Origin: Rhizobium sp. P38BS-XIX
Lineage (GTDB): Bacteria > Pseudomonadota > Alphaproteobacteria > Rhizobiales > Rhizobiaceae
NCBI RefSeq assembly: GCF_012641435.1
Contig: NZ_JABAIJ010000002.1
Coordinates: 496,001 to 560,000, forward strand
DNA length: 64,000 nt
Reading direction: 5' to 3'
Under the pieces are notes generated by a model, which was not told where the DNA came from, ran no database searches, and was given only the letters and a program-made list of their open reading frames with translations. Below, piece by piece: positions 28,639-39,500 of this stretch (positions are counted from its first letter, which is position 1; every line of letters begins with the position of its first letter). A program made the position numbers and the translations under genes.

Positions 28639-29019
28639 CTAAGCCTGCCGGGCCTTGCGAGCGGCATAACGTCTGTCGCGTTCGGCTTTGCGGGCGGCCT
28701 CGTCTTGAACAACCCCTGATATCCGGGTATTCTCGGCCGATCGTCGCGCCTCGATTTCCGCTGTCGCTGCTGCCACGATGGCTGCCTGCTCTTGGGCCGC
28801 AAGAGTTTCGAGGCGGGTACGCTCCTCGACTTTCACTCGTTCCCGCTCTGCACGGCGTGCTTCGCGCGCTTCAACAAACGAGATGCGCTCGGTCTGTCTG
28901 GCGGCTCGCGATGGCTCTGCCGCCGTCTTCGCTGCTCGGTAGGCCGTGAGAAGAGATGCCTTTGCGTCAGCAGCAGCGGAGCGTCGGTCGGTAAGTTCGT
29001 TGTTTCTGGCGTGTCTCAA
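28639..29019 (-). CDS. DUF6481-like Ala/Arg-rich coiled-coil protein
   Basis: A 126-residue, highly charged protein, one long predicted helix rich in Ala, Glu and Arg (AREARRAERERVKVEERTRL, LAAQEQAAIVAAATAEIEAR). The start NNELTDRRSAAADAKASLL fits the DUF6481 pattern as I know it. A TTG start at 29017-29019 with AGGA before it is likely. Such proteins are common near cold-shock genes in rhizobia, as here. Function unknown. Confidence 0.65.
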   Translation of the reverse strand: MRHARNNELTDRRSAAADAKASLLTAYRAAKTAAEPSRAARQTERISFVEAREARRAERERVKVEERTRLETLAAQEQAAIVAAATAEIEARRSAENTRISGVVQDEAARKAERDRRYAARKARQA

Positions 29020-29049
29020 ATTTTTATCCTGATATTCGTCGTTGGGTGA

Positions 29050-29274
29050 TCAGCCGGCCTTGGATCGTTTGGCAAGCAGCGCAGATGTTGCAGACATCCG
29101 GTCGGCTTGCTCCTTGGCGAGGCGCGCTTCGCGCAGCCTGAGGGTTTTGGCATCACGTGCCTGGGCCACGGATTCGAGCTCTTCCACCGCGTTATTCTTG
29201 GCAAAGAACTGGGTCTGGAGATTGCCGAAGGCGGTCTCGGCCTGCTGGCGGGATTTGCTATATGTCTCTGTCAT
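29050..29274 (-). CDS. Small charged helical protein, 74 residues
   Basis: A 74-residue helical protein (RQQAETAFGNLQTQFFAKN, NAVEELESVAQARDAKTLRL, REARLAKEQADRM). No recognised domain. It resembles its downstream neighbour in composition and is probably in the same transcription unit. It starts 37 bases below the cspA terminator, so it likely has its own promoter or is fed by read-through. Confidence 0.6.
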   Translation of the reverse strand: MTETYSKSRQQAETAFGNLQTQFFAKNNAVEELESVAQARDAKTLRLREARLAKEQADRMSATSALLAKRSKAG

Positions 29275-29311
29275 TGAATGTCCTCGATGTTGCTATGACG
29301 CCAAAACGAAA

Positions 29312-29336
29312 GAGGCCAGGCGAAATGCCTGGCCTC
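29312..29336 (-). terminator. Rho-independent terminator of cspA
   Basis: A perfect 10-bp stem (GAGGCCAGGC / GCCTGGCCTC) with a five-base loop. Read leftward it is followed by TTTCGTTTTGG. It lies 62 bases after the cspA stop. Confidence 0.8.
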
Positions 29337-29397
29337 AAACTGATAATTGCTTCCGGCAGTGCCAGTACATCCGTGGTCAAAGGGAAGCAGATATCGA

Positions 29398-29607
29398 TTA
29401 AGCGGACTGCAGATTGCAGGCCGACATCTTGCCCGACTTCATGTCGCGCTCGAGTTCAAAGCCGATCTTCTGGCCTTCAACCAGCTCGCGCATTCCGGCG
29501 CGCTCGACAGCCGAGATATGAACGAAGGCGTCAGCGCCGCCGTTGTCAGGCTGGATAAAGCCGAAGCCCTTGGTGGAATTGAACCATTTTACTGTGCCAG
29601 TGGTCAT
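29398..29607 (-). CDS. cspA: Cold shock protein (CspA family)
   Basis: A 69-residue cold shock domain that binds single-stranded RNA/DNA as an RNA chaperone. RNP-1 is KGFGFIQP and RNP-2 is [10 protein letters not shown], with [12 protein letters not shown] at the front; all key aromatic residues are present. The start is the ATG at 29605-29607 with GAAAGG upstream; an in-frame ATG at 29622 is less likely. A long untranslated leader is possible since no gene precedes it for 470 bases. Confidence 0.95.
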   Translation of the reverse strand: MTTGTVKWFNSTKGFGFIQPDNGGADAFVHISAVERAGMRELVEGQKIGFELERDMKSGKMSACNLQSA

Positions 29608-30079
29608 GATGAACCCTTTCAAAGCATAGATTGAGGACCCGCGAAGCAGGCGCTCCGCAGACGAAAACCGACTATTTTTGAAAGAAAAGTTCGCTTAGAG
29701 CACGGTGCCAATCGCGCGATGAACAAAGCTCGGCAAGCAAAAGATCGATGACCTATCTCTAAGGGAATGACAGCCAGAGGTCAACGGTTAGTTTTGACGT
29801 TTTCGAAGTATTATCTTCTGGTTGTAATCCGTTGAGCACAATCTGAGTCTTCCTATCGCTGTCGAACCGGGCCAGCGGAACCAAACGATGCGCCATGCAA
29901 GAAGGCCACGCCGCTCGGGGATTATGACGGAATATGGGCGTCCTGACAGGACCAAAATACGGGGCGCTGAGGGCCTCTCTGCCACGAACGCAGCACAGGA
30001 CGAGTAAGTGGGCGGACATGAATCGCTCGAAGTAGGACATGGTTGCCAATCGACGATCCAGCCCGCCGCACCTGCACCG
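29608..30079. other. Long intergenic region upstream of cspA
   Basis: No gene supported. Cold shock genes often carry long structured leaders, and the region upstream of 29608 could hold one; I see no recognisable cold-box. Confidence 0.35.
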
Positions 30080-30358
30080 CTACGATCGACTTCGTCGATC
30101 GAGTTCTCTCAGCGCTGCCTGAACTTCATCGATTGAGACGGGTTCGATCGTACCAGGCAACTTACGGAGAGCCGGTTGCGAGTCTACCGCATAGAGATCG
30201 GACGCCCACGCGGCCAGGATCGCGTGTTTGTCGTCCTGCGAGAGTGATGGCGCTCTCACGACATCGCTCGGCCGCCTGAGCCGCATGCCTTGCATCAATA
30301 CCGCCGGCCCCATGGTGACTGCTTGGTCGACCGCCTGCTGCAATATGAAATTTTCCAT
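30080..30358 (-). CDS. Hypothetical protein, 92 residues
   Basis: Readable segments are MENFILQQAVDQAVTMGP, RAPSLSQDDKHAILAAWASD and DEVQAALRELDRRSRS. It looks like a small helical rhizobial protein of unknown role. Nine bases separate it from the DUF982 gene upstream, so they form a pair on the minus strand. Confidence 0.6.
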   Translation of the reverse strand: MENFILQQAVDQAVTMGPAVLMQGMRLRRPSDVVRAPSLSQDDKHAILAAWASDLYAVDSQPALRKLPGTIEPVSIDEVQAALRELDRRSRS

Positions 30359-30367
30359 TACATCACC

Positions 30368-30667
30368 TCATTGCACGTGGGGATCGCGGTCTCGTCGCGT
30401 GCGGGAGGCAGCAAGCGCGGCCGTTTCGGGAGCCAGTAGATCATGCTTGGCGGCGAATGCTGCGAAAAGGCCGCGCGCCGTCTCTGCTTCGATTTCGCCG
30501 CGAAGTGCGGCCTTACACGCTTTTAGAGCACCAGAGTGCACCGAGTCTCTGAACGAGGTCGGCCACTCATTCAGGTGCCGGTAAGCGTCCATTACATCGC
30601 GAACTTTCGCAGGGAAGCCCAGCCCGACAAGAATGGTGACAGGGTGTCTGAACATATCGGGTTTCAT
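30368..30667 (-). CDS. DUF982 family protein
   Basis: A 99-residue DUF982 protein: FRHPVTILVGLGFPAKVRDV, AYRHLNEWPTSF, HSGALKACKAALRGEIEAET, GLFAAFAAKH. The family is small, rhizobial and often multi-copy on plasmids; its function is unknown. A GAAAGGAGAGAG before the ATG supports the start. Other copies lie at 62748-62993 and, broken, at 48235-48385. Confidence 0.85.
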   Translation of the reverse strand: MKPDMFRHPVTILVGLGFPAKVRDVMDAYRHLNEWPTSFRDSVHSGALKACKAALRGEIEAETARGLFAAFAAKHDLLAPETAALAASRTRRDRDPHVQ

Positions 30668-30698
30668 CGCTCTCTCCTTTCCAACCCGGGATGTTGAC

Positions 30699-30720
30699 GG
30701 GCGCCACCGCAGTGGCGCCC
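30699..30720 (-). terminator. Hairpin after hsp20
   Basis: A perfect 9-bp stem (GGGCGCCAC / GTGGCGCCC) with a four-base loop lies 24 bases below the hsp20 stop, with no T-run. It may end or protect the hsp20 transcript. Confidence 0.5.
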
Positions 30721-30743
30721 TCGTCTATGATTGCATCTGGACC

Positions 30744-31217
30744 TTAGGCAGCCTTCTGCGCTTCAAGCTGCGCCGGGCGAGACGAGGTCAACCCCGCCGT
30801 GCTCTCGATCGAAATCTTTCGAGGCTTCAGCGCTTCCGGGATCTCACGAACAAGATCGACGGACAGCAGTCCATTGCTCAGATCCGCACCGTTCACACGC
30901 ACGTGGTCGGCAAGCTCGAACCGGTGCTCGAATGGACGGCCGGCGATGCCCCGATGCAAGTAAGCATCAGCCGAAGCCTCCTGCTTCTTGCCGGTGACGG
31001 TCAGCAGGTTGGACTGGAAGGTGATTTCGAGATCGTCCTGGGCAAAGCCTGCGACCGCTATCGAGATCCGGTAGCTGTCATCGCCGGTCTTGACAATGTC
31101 ATAGGGCGGCCAGTCGCTGATCGAGCGAGCGCGCTGGGCGTTTTCAAGAAGATTGAAGACCCGATCGAAGCCAACGCTCGAGCGGAAAAGCGGTGCATAG
31201 TCGTAAGATGTTGCCAT
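30744..31217 (-). CDS. Small heat shock protein (Hsp20/alpha-crystallin family)
   Basis: A 157-residue small heat shock chaperone of the class A rhizobial type (MATSYDYAPLFRSSVGFDR, NAQRARSISDWPPYDIVKTG, YRISIAVAGFAQDDLEI, HRGIAGRPFEHRFELADHV). The alpha-crystallin core runs from about residue 36 to 130. The start is placed at 31217 because AAGGAGG sits eight bases upstream; the ATG at 31223 is too close to it. The leader forms a ROSE-like thermometer, implying heat-induced translation. Confidence 0.93.
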   Translation of the reverse strand: MATSYDYAPLFRSSVGFDRVFNLLENAQRARSISDWPPYDIVKTGDDSYRISIAVAGFAQDDLEITFQSNLLTVTGKKQEASADAYLHRGIAGRPFEHRFELADHVRVNGADLSNGLLSVDLVREIPEALKPRKISIESTAGLTSSRPAQLEAQKAA

Positions 31218-31305
31218 AGCCATATCCTCCTTGAAGCAACATGGGTACAGAAGCGCCGAAAGCAGCACTTCCAGCCAGGCCAGCTCAATGTTCAGCAGCT
31301 GGCCG
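31218..31305 (-). promoter_or_regulatory. ROSE-like RNA thermometer in the hsp20 leader
   Basis: Read leftward, the leader has two upstream hairpins: GGCCAGCT / AGCTGGCC (arms 31297-31304 and 31278-31285) and AAGTGCTG / CGGCGCTT (31251-31270). The last element, TGTTGCTTCAAGGAGGATAT, places the ROSE hallmark TTGCT directly before the AAGGAGG ribosome site so that they can pair at low temperature. Hairpin order and final motif match rhizobial ROSE elements, which melt on heat shock to free the ribosome site. Confidence 0.72.
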
Positions 31306-31345
31306 CAAACGATTTGGTTTTTGAGAATTTCGGATTCAAGATCCG
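31306..31345 (-). promoter_or_regulatory. Possible heat-shock promoter of hsp20
   Basis: Read leftward, CTTGAA is followed after 17 bases by CCAAAT, a loose fit to the RpoH pattern. The -35 resemblance is good and the -10 weak. Confidence 0.3.
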
Positions 31346-31526
31346 TGACGCAAAAAATTCATCCCTGTGAGATGAGATGATTTTCGACTTCATCCGCTCG
31401 CATCTTTGCCGGGGAATGTCCCACCCTGTCCGCGCGCCGACAAATCTGCCTCGCCCCTTAGTTGACGGATCGACTGATCACCCGATGGGGATAGGCAGCC
31501 TTGAACTGCGCCATCATCGCCCTGGC

Positions 31527-31748
31527 CTACTGCAGCACACGTTCGGTCTTTTCAGGATTATCGCGAGCGAGTTCGTCGGCATTCACTCGCATTGCTTCTG
31601 CCATGCTGGCGGACATCATTGCGAACTTCCCTTCTCCGCAGACCAGCTCCTCGTTTGCAGCGGTTTCAAGCCACCGGGCAAAGTCCACAATGATCTCTTC
31701 GCGTTCATCGATGCCAACACTCTTGATGATGTTGATGTTCTCTTCCAT
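31527..31748 (-). CDS. Hypothetical protein, 73 residues
   Basis: A short acidic protein (MEENINIIKSVGIDEREEII, VDFARWLETAANEELVCG, MAEAMRVNADELARDNPE). No known domain. GGAG ten bases before the ATG at 31746-31748 favours this start over the frame to 31790. It sits between the hsp20 leader and usg on the same strand. Confidence 0.5.
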   Translation of the reverse strand: MEENINIIKSVGIDEREEIIVDFARWLETAANEELVCGEGKFAMMSASMAEAMRVNADELARDNPEKTERVLQ

Positions 31749-31841
31749 GCAGGTGTCACTCCATACACAATCGACGCACACCGAGTTCAACGTCTCGGGC
31801 GGTCGATGAGCTAGGAAGCATAAGAAATCAAATTCAAGAGT

Positions 31842-32114
31842 TCAGTGAAGCTTGAACTCGCCCTCGACACGTCGCCATTCGTTCGGACCGATCAGCTGCT
31901 GGTGGGAATAGCGGACGGAGTGGAGCGGCCCGTTAAGCTTTGCCTGCCAGAAGCCGAGAAACTTGTGCATCTCCGGAAAATCCGGTGCGAGATCATAGTC
32001 CTGCCAGACGTAGGTTTGCAGGACGGATTCGAAGTCGGGAATGCGGTAGAGGATATGCGCGGTGGTCAGCCCATAGCCGTTGAGCTGACGCTCGAGATCC
32101 GACGAGAATTGCAT
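31842..32114 (-). CDS. usg: Usg family protein
   Basis: A 90-residue protein of the Usg family, first named in Caulobacter: LERQLNGYGLTTAHILYRIP, QTYVWQDYDLAPDFPEMHKF, LGFWQAKLNGPLHSVRYSH. The whole length fits. The function is unknown, and the family is widespread in alphaproteobacteria, often beside stress genes. The ATG at 32112-32114 has CGGAGATG upstream. It is divergent from groES. Confidence 0.85.
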   Translation of the reverse strand: MQFSSDLERQLNGYGLTTAHILYRIPDFESVLQTYVWQDYDLAPDFPEMHKFLGFWQAKLNGPLHSVRYSHQQLIGPNEWRRVEGEFKLH

Positions 32115-32217
32115 GCTTCATCTCCGTTTCGTGACACGGTGAAGGTGACAAAAAATCTTGCAGGCATCAACGGTTTTCTGAACTCGGCGATGCTGTTTAT
32201 TGATCCCTTACAATATG

Positions 32218-32244
32218 TTAGCAGCCGTCATTGTTGAGTGCTAT
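32218..32244 (+). promoter_or_regulatory. Degenerate CIRCE operator upstream of groESL
   Basis: TTAGCAGCC, a nine-base spacer, then GAGTGCTAT. The consensus is TTAGCACTC-N9-GAGTGCTAA, so the right arm has one mismatch and the left arm two. CIRCE is the HrcA repressor site that controls groESL in rhizobia. It lies about 150 bases before groES. Confidence 0.7.
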
Positions 32245-32261
32245 TTTTTCTTGTCACCCCT

Positions 32262-32292
32262 CTTGAAATTGAAAAATCTCGAAAATAAATTC
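32262..32292 (+). promoter_or_regulatory. Possible RpoH promoter of groESL
   Basis: CTTGAA at 32262-32267 followed after about 17 bases by an AT-rich AAATAAAT. This resembles the alphaproteobacterial heat-shock promoter pattern, and sits downstream of the CIRCE. The -10 fit is weak. Confidence 0.35.
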
Positions 32293-32390
32293 TTCCCGCG
32301 AACGCTCAAAGAGGTTCGCACCCGCCCGGACCGGTCATCCGGTCCGGCCTGGGTCTTCAACGTCATCATTTTTGCTCAACGGAGGAAAAC

Positions 32391-32705
32391 ATGTCGTTCC
32401 GACCGCTTCATGATCGCATTCTCGTCCGCCGGGTCGAATCCCAGGAGAAGACCAAAGGCGGTATCATAATTCCCGACACCGCCAAGGAAAAGCCGCAGGA
32501 AGGCGAGGTCATCGCCGTCGGTCCCGGCGCGCGCAACGAGGCCGGTCAGATCCAGGCGCTCGACGTCAAGGCCGGTGATCGCATCCTGTTCGGCAAATGG
32601 TCCGGCACCGAGATCAAGATCAACGGCGAAGACCTGCTGATCATGAAGGAAAGCGACGTCATGGGCATCATCGAAGCCCAGGCCGAGCAGAAAAAGGCCG
32701 CCTGA
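32391..32705 (+). CDS. groES: Co-chaperonin GroES
   Basis: A complete 104-residue Gro[22 protein letters not shown] with the mobile loop [18 protein letters not shown], then [20 protein letters not shown] and MKESDVMGI. It caps GroEL during protein folding. CGGAGGAAAAC gives a strong ribosome site. groEL follows after 59 bases. Confidence 0.97.
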   Translation: MSFRPLHDRILVRRVESQEKTKGGIIIPDTAKEKPQEGEVIAVGPGARNEAGQIQALDVKAGDRILFGKWSGTEIKINGEDLLIMKESDVMGIIEAQAEQKKAA

Positions 32706-32752
32706 GGCGATACCCGTTAATCCAATCTATCAGTCAAATAGCTGCCTATTGA

Positions 32753-34393
<1,641 letters not shown>

Positions 34394-34409
34394 GAATCGA
34401 TCGATACGG

Positions 34410-34437
34410 CCCGCCCCCACCGCCGGGGCGGGTGTTT
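34410..34437 (+). terminator. Terminator after groEL
   Basis: A perfect 8-bp GC stem (CCCGCCCC / GGGGCGGG) with a seven-base loop, followed by TGTTT. It lies 17 bases after the groEL stop. Confidence 0.7.
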
Positions 34438-34451
34438 CAGAGACAGAAGAA

Positions 34452-34649
34452 ATGATAGAAGCCATTTCGAAGGACGATGCGCGCCTGTGCGCCTCTGTGG
34501 TCAAGGAAGTCGCCTCTGCAAAGGGCCTTACTCACGACCCCGCTGCAATCGGGAAATTGACGAACACCGTTGCAAGACTTTTCAACAAGGGCCTCCGAGA
34601 AAAGGACCAGTTGATTGCTGCGGCAATGGGTAGCGACGGAACAGCCTGA
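34452..34649 (+). CDS. Small helical protein downstream of groEL
   Basis: A 65-residue protein (MIEAISKDDARLCASVVKEV, AAIGKLTNTVARLFNKGLRE, DQLIAAAMG). No known domain. It starts 15 bases after the groEL terminator stem and is closed by its own strong terminator, so it could be expressed by read-through on heat shock. AGAAGAA is a weak ribosome site. Confidence 0.55.
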   Translation: MIEAISKDDARLCASVVKEVASAKGLTHDPAAIGKLTNTVARLFNKGLREKDQLIAAAMGSDGTA

Positions 34650-34657
34650 GTGAACTT

Positions 34658-34692
34658 CCGGGCTGGCAGATTGACTTGCCAGCCCGGATTTT
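34658..34692 (+). terminator. Strong rho-independent terminator
   Basis: An 11-bp perfect stem (CCGGGCTGGCA / TGCCAGCCCGG) with an eight-base loop followed by ATTTTGG. It closes the groESL unit. Confidence 0.85.
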
Positions 34693-35066
34693 GGCTGTGT
34701 CGGCCACATGAATCCTTCCCTGACGCGAACCGTCAAACGTCCAGGTCAATGCCGATGACGCTCACTAGGGAAGCCCTTCTCGCTTGATCGCCAAATTTTG
34801 TAACAGGAATGCTTTCGCACCCGTTCAAATAGGGCGTCGAGGAAAAAAGACCTTTTCCGCTGGCATCCGACCGGCACACTTGAACGCATCCATCAACGGG
34901 TGAGGCACATCGTCAGGCATCAGCCATCCTAAAGTGCGGAACGATAAGCCAGGCGGCGCATTGTTCAGACGAGCGGGTCGTCAAGCTACCCAAGATAGAC
35001 TTACCCGGCATTTGACCGGATAGCGAGTCGAAGGTCGTGCGTACCGCTCTCAAAGGAGGACCGAAC
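34693..35066. other. Intergenic region between groESL and csbD
   Basis: No gene seen. AAAGGAGGA at 35053-35061 is the ribosome site of the CsbD gene. Confidence 0.4.
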
Positions 35067-35258
35067 ATGGGTTCGACATCCGATGAAGTTTCCGGCAAGG
35101 CAAATGAGCTGACTGGCAAAGCAAAGCAAGCCGTCGGTGACGCTACCGACAACAAGAGCATGGAAGCCAAGGGCGCCGCTCAGGAAGCAAAGGGCGACGC
35201 TCAGCAGGCCAAAGGCCATGCAAAGGATGCTGTGAAAGGCGTCGTCGACAAAGCCTGA
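35067..35258 (+). CDS. CsbD family stress protein
   Basis: A 63-residue hydrophilic protein with the CsbD repeats: SGKANELTGKAKQAVGD, EAKGAAQEAKGDAQQAKG, HAKDAVKGVVDKA. Such proteins accumulate under general stress; their molecular role is not settled. The ATG at 35067 has an excellent ribosome site AAAGGAGGA. A second copy is at 42459-42638. Confidence 0.88.
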   Translation: MGSTSDEVSGKANELTGKAKQAVGDATDNKSMEAKGAAQEAKGDAQQAKGHAKDAVKGVVDKA

Positions 35259-35282
35259 GGGCTCACATTGACTGCAGTATGA

Positions 35283-35310
35283 GGTCGGAGCGATTTCGCT
35301 TCGACCTTTT
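35283..35310 (+). terminator. Terminator of the csbD gene
   Basis: A 10-bp stem with one G-U pair (GGTCGGAGCG / CGCTTCGACC), loop ATTT, followed by TTTTCC. Confidence 0.85.
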
Positions 35311-35720
35311 CCTCTTCAAGTATCATATGCACGGTCGGCTCACTCCTCACCCTCGCCTTGGAGATCTCACCCTATCCTTGGAAATAAGGAAGGCAGTTTG
35401 GTGAAACTCCCGCTCGCTTGGCCTGGCGCGAAGGTTTGACCGCGAGCAATGCGCCTTCTTGAAGCCGAAGAGTCTGTCGGCTGACGCCAGAGCGAAACAG
35501 ACGAGCAGCACCCTCCCCGCAACCCTCTACGCAGAGGCCGCTGCTGGAGCCATGAAAACACAAGCGCTGAGGGCGCTTCGTCCTGCTCAGCCAGACGGCA
35601 ATGTTAGCAGACATAGGCATCACTTTGGATGGCCGATGTCGCTGGCCTCGGTAATCATACTTCTGTTGCGACCGACGCCATGTCAGCTCGCTCTTTTCCA
35701 TTGAATAGAAGGCAGTCGTT
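35311..35720. other. Intergenic stretch
   Basis: About 400 bases, no supported gene on either strand. Confidence 0.4.
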
Positions 35721-36167
35721 ATGATTGAAGAAAAGGAATCTTCCATCAGTAGCGACGGTGACCGCTGGTCGTTGGAGGTGCTCGACGGAGACATGACCGT
35801 CATCCATAAGGCGAATGAACCATCCGGCGGTCACGAGACCCTGACTCCGCTTCCCGTGTTCCTCGGTGAGCGAGCCGGCAAACCGGAACATGCCGCTCTT
35901 CTCCAGGTTCTCGGCCAATCGCGCGACGAAATAGAGGATCAGTTGCAAACGCATGAGACCGAGACGCAGTCTCTAAAAATCGCAACTGAGTACCTGCGCC
36001 TGGGCGGTCGGCGGCAGGCTAAAGGTGGACGACAACATTGTCAGCACCCGACGCTGGGAAGATGCCCCTCGGAAGCGGATGCATATTGGCAAACTCACGT
36101 GGCGCCTCTGACGGAGAAGGAACAGCGCGACATCATGATCCACCTGCCGTCGATGAGCGATCGCTAA
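35721..36167 (+). CDS. Hypothetical protein, 148 residues, possibly with compensating frameshifts
   Basis: The front (MIEEKESSISSDGDRWSLEV, LDGDMTVIHKANEPSGGHE) and the end (ADAYWQTHVAPLTEKEQRDI, MIHLPSMSDR) look like one acidic protein. The middle (GRRQAKGGRQHCQHPTLGRC) does not. In the +1 frame the same DNA reads LKVDDNIVSTRRWEDAP, which fits the flanks better. Two opposite indels near 36012 and 36066 would explain this. No known domain. Confidence 0.45.
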   Translation: MIEEKESSISSDGDRWSLEVLDGDMTVIHKANEPSGGHETLTPLPVFLGERAGKPEHAALLQVLGQSRDEIEDQLQTHETETQSLKIATEYLRLGGRRQAKGGRQHCQHPTLGRCPSEADAYWQTHVAPLTEKEQRDIMIHLPSMSDR

Positions 36168-36184
36168 TCAGAAAGGTTCTACAG

Positions 36185-36391
36185 ATGACAAAAGACAAAG
36201 ATCTCGGTAGCGACGCTGCTCGAAGCAATCCTGAGACCGCCGACCAAGACCGGGAGATGCTTAGAAAACGCGCGGAGGAAAATATCGATCGGTCAAAGAG
36301 CAAGAATGGAGACGTTGACCGCGATGGCCATGGCGAAAAGCGGGACAATCCAACGCCCGGGTCCGAAGCGGCTGAACCATCCCCGGAGTGA
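36185..36391 (+). CDS. Small hydrophilic protein, 68 residues
   Basis: A very charged, probably disordered protein (MTKDKDLGSDAARSNPETAD, DREMLRKRAEENIDRSKSKN, DNPTPGSEAAEPSPE). It starts 17 bases after the upstream gene with an AAAGG ribosome site, so they may be cotranscribed. The composition fits a desiccation or stress protein, but that is inference. Confidence 0.5.
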   Translation: MTKDKDLGSDAARSNPETADQDREMLRKRAEENIDRSKSKNGDVDRDGHGEKRDNPTPGSEAAEPSPE

Positions 36392-36506
36392 AGCGCAAAG
36401 CTATCTCAGTTGTTCGAGCAGATGGGAGCGTAACGAGCTGAGCACCTCGTGACGATCTCGCAACTCATGCGCCTCGGCCCTATCCGGTTCGATGTCGGGT
36501 CAGCAC

Positions 36507-39500
36507 CTAGGCTTCATCCAATTCGTCAGTACCCTGAACGCGATCCAAATGTGCTCCCGTGGACACGCCGACCCCGACCTTCGCGATGGCTTCGGCGAGT
36601 TTTTCGGCATCGTAGGGCTTGGCCACCACAATGGCATCCGTTTCATCGCGAACGGAGGACGGGTCACCGGTCGCATATATGATCAGCGTAGCAGGCCTTA
36701 AAGCCCTGGCCTCCGCAGCCAGCTCCGAGCCTGATGCGCCAGGGAGATTAACGTCGGTGACAAGGACATCAACCGCCATTGTTTGCAAGGCAGCTTTCGC
36801 TTCTTCAGCGCTTCCCGCCTCGACGACAATCAGTCCGGCATCCTGCAGCATCTCAGCCGTATTGACACGGATGAGCGCATCGTCCTCAACCAGCAAAACG
36901 GTCGCGCGATCGACTTTTACCTTGATTGGCTCTACTTTGCTTGGCTCCGCCATGATGGCGGAAGGTGTCGGAGATTGCTCCAGCTTCCGCACTCGTTCCA
37001 CCAGGCGATCCTTTGTTTTCGCATTCGACCGCTGGGCTTGGTTCGCCAAGACGTGACGAAACTTACGCGCCAGCGCCTCGCGGGTATAGGGCTTGGACAA
37101 CAGCTCGACGCCTGCATCGAGCCTGCCGCCGTGAACGATCGAGTTTTCCGTGTAGCCTGACGTGAAGAGCACAGCGATATTCGGCAGTCGCTCTTTTGCC
37201 TTTCGGGCGAGCTCCGGGCTTTTCAGCGTGCCCGGCATCACCACATCCGTGAACAGAATGTCGATCGGAATGCCGCTATCGATCACTGTCAGCGCGCTCG
37301 ATGCATCGACCGCCTTCAGCGTGCGATATCCAAGGTCGGTCAGGATCGCGATGACGGTTTCGCGGACCTCCGCGTCATCCTCGACGACGAGGACAGTTTC
37401 CGTGCCCCCAACGATCGGCCCGTTATCGACGGCAACCTCGACGTCCTCCGCTTCGACCGCACGCGGCAGATAAAGCTTGATCGTCGTGCCGTGGCCGACT
37501 TCCGAGTAGATTTTGACATGGCCACCGGACTGTTTGACGAAGCCGTAAACCATCGACAGACCAAGACCGGAGCCCTTGCCTTCGGCCTTGGTGGAAAAGA
37601 ACGGCTCGAAGACTTTCTCGATGATTTCGGGCGGCATGCCCGACCCGGTATCGGTCACCGCCATCATCACATACTGGCCGGGCGTGACCTCGTCATGCGT
37701 GCGGGCATAGGCATCATCGAGGTGAGCGTTCGACAGCTCAATCGTCAGTTTGCCCTGCCCTTCCATGGCGTCGCGTGCATTGATGGCGAGGTTGAGCAGA
37801 GCATTTTCGATCTGCGTCGGATCAATGAAGGTGTTCCAGAGCCCACCGCCGACCACGGTCTCGACCTCAATGGCCTCGCCGATCGCCCGGCGGATCATGT
37901 CGTCCATCTCGCGGATGAAACGGCTGATATTGACCACCTTAGGTTCGAGCGCCTGACGGCGACCGAAGGCGAGCAGCTGGCTGGCGAGCTTTGAACCCCG
38001 CGATACACCGGCCATGGCGTTCGCGATTTTCGCCTCGGCGCGTTGGTTGCCGGCAACCTCTTTTGACAGAAGCTGCAGATTTCCGGACACGACCTGCAAC
38101 AGGTTGTTGAAGTCGTGCGCGACCCCGCCGGTCAATTTCCCCACGGTTTCCATTTTTTGAGCCTGCGCCAGCTTCACCTCCGCCTGGCGGCGCTCGGCGA
38201 TCTCGGTAATGACGCGCGCTTCAAGATTTTCGTTCAGCTGCTTGAGCTGCTCTTCGGCCCGCTCCCGGTGGCGGACCTGGCGCGAAAGCGCTTCCGCCTG
38301 GTCACGCAAAGCGGCCTCCGCGGCGCGCTGATGGGTGATGTCAGTATGCACTCCGACCCATTCGACGATGTCACCCTTTGAGCCGATGATCGGCAGAGCG
38401 CGGATGGCAAACTGGCGCCAGGCGCCATCATGCCGGCGGACCCGGTGTTCGTGCACATACATGGATTTCGCTTCGACCGCGGCATTCCAAGTCGCGACCG
38501 ACGCGTCCATGTCGTCCGGATGCACAGCTTGTGCCCAACCGAACCCTTGGTATTGCTCGAACGTCTGGCCGGTGAGTGCTGCCCAGCCCGGCTGCTCGCC
38601 GACCATTCTGCCGTCCGCACTGTTGGTCCATAGAACGCCATGCACTGCGTTCATGGCCGTACGAAAGCGCCTATTGCTCATTTCGAGCTCGGCTTCCCGC
38701 ACCGCTCGCTCTTCGATATCGATGCCGAGAATGTAGGTGCCGGGGACTGATCCATCCCCCGCTACGTGCGGCACGTATCGAATTTCGAGGCGGCGCGGCG
38801 CGCCGCCCTGCACCGGCATGTCGGCTTCGCCGGTCACGACTTCGCCAGCCAGTGCACGATCAATGTCTGGCCGCCGGTTCTCGTATGGCCCCTCACCGAT
38901 GACCGCGGCGATATGTTTGCCGATCATATCGTCCGGCTTCATACCGAACCACGCCTCGTAGGCATGATTGGCGAAACGATAAACATGCTGACGATCAACA
39001 TAGGAGATCAGCATCGGCACGGCGTCGGTTACGCGGCGGAGTTCGTCTTCGCTATCGCTCACGCGTTTTTCCATCGCGACGCGGTCACTGTTGTCAACGA
39101 CCGTGCACATCACGCCACCGATTTTGCCGTGGGCCTCGTAAACAGGCGTATAGAACAGATCGAAGATAAATTGCTCGGGTCGACCATTTCGGATGAGCGT
39201 CATGCTCTGATCGTGATAGGAACGAAGCTCGCCGCGAAGGCCGGCCTCGATCATGTCACGGTTCCAGTCCCAGATCTCCGGCCAGACTTCCGCAACGTTG
39301 CTGCCAAGTGCGCGAGGATGTTTTTCCCCTGCGATCTTCGCATAGGTATCGTTGTATATCATTACATGGCCCGGCCCCCACATCAGCACTTTCGCAACCG
39401 GCGAATTGACGATGTTGGCAACCGTGGTGCGGAACTCGACGGACCAGCCGCTCGTCGGCCCAATCGCAGTCTCCGACCAGTCCTTTTCCCGGATGATGCT

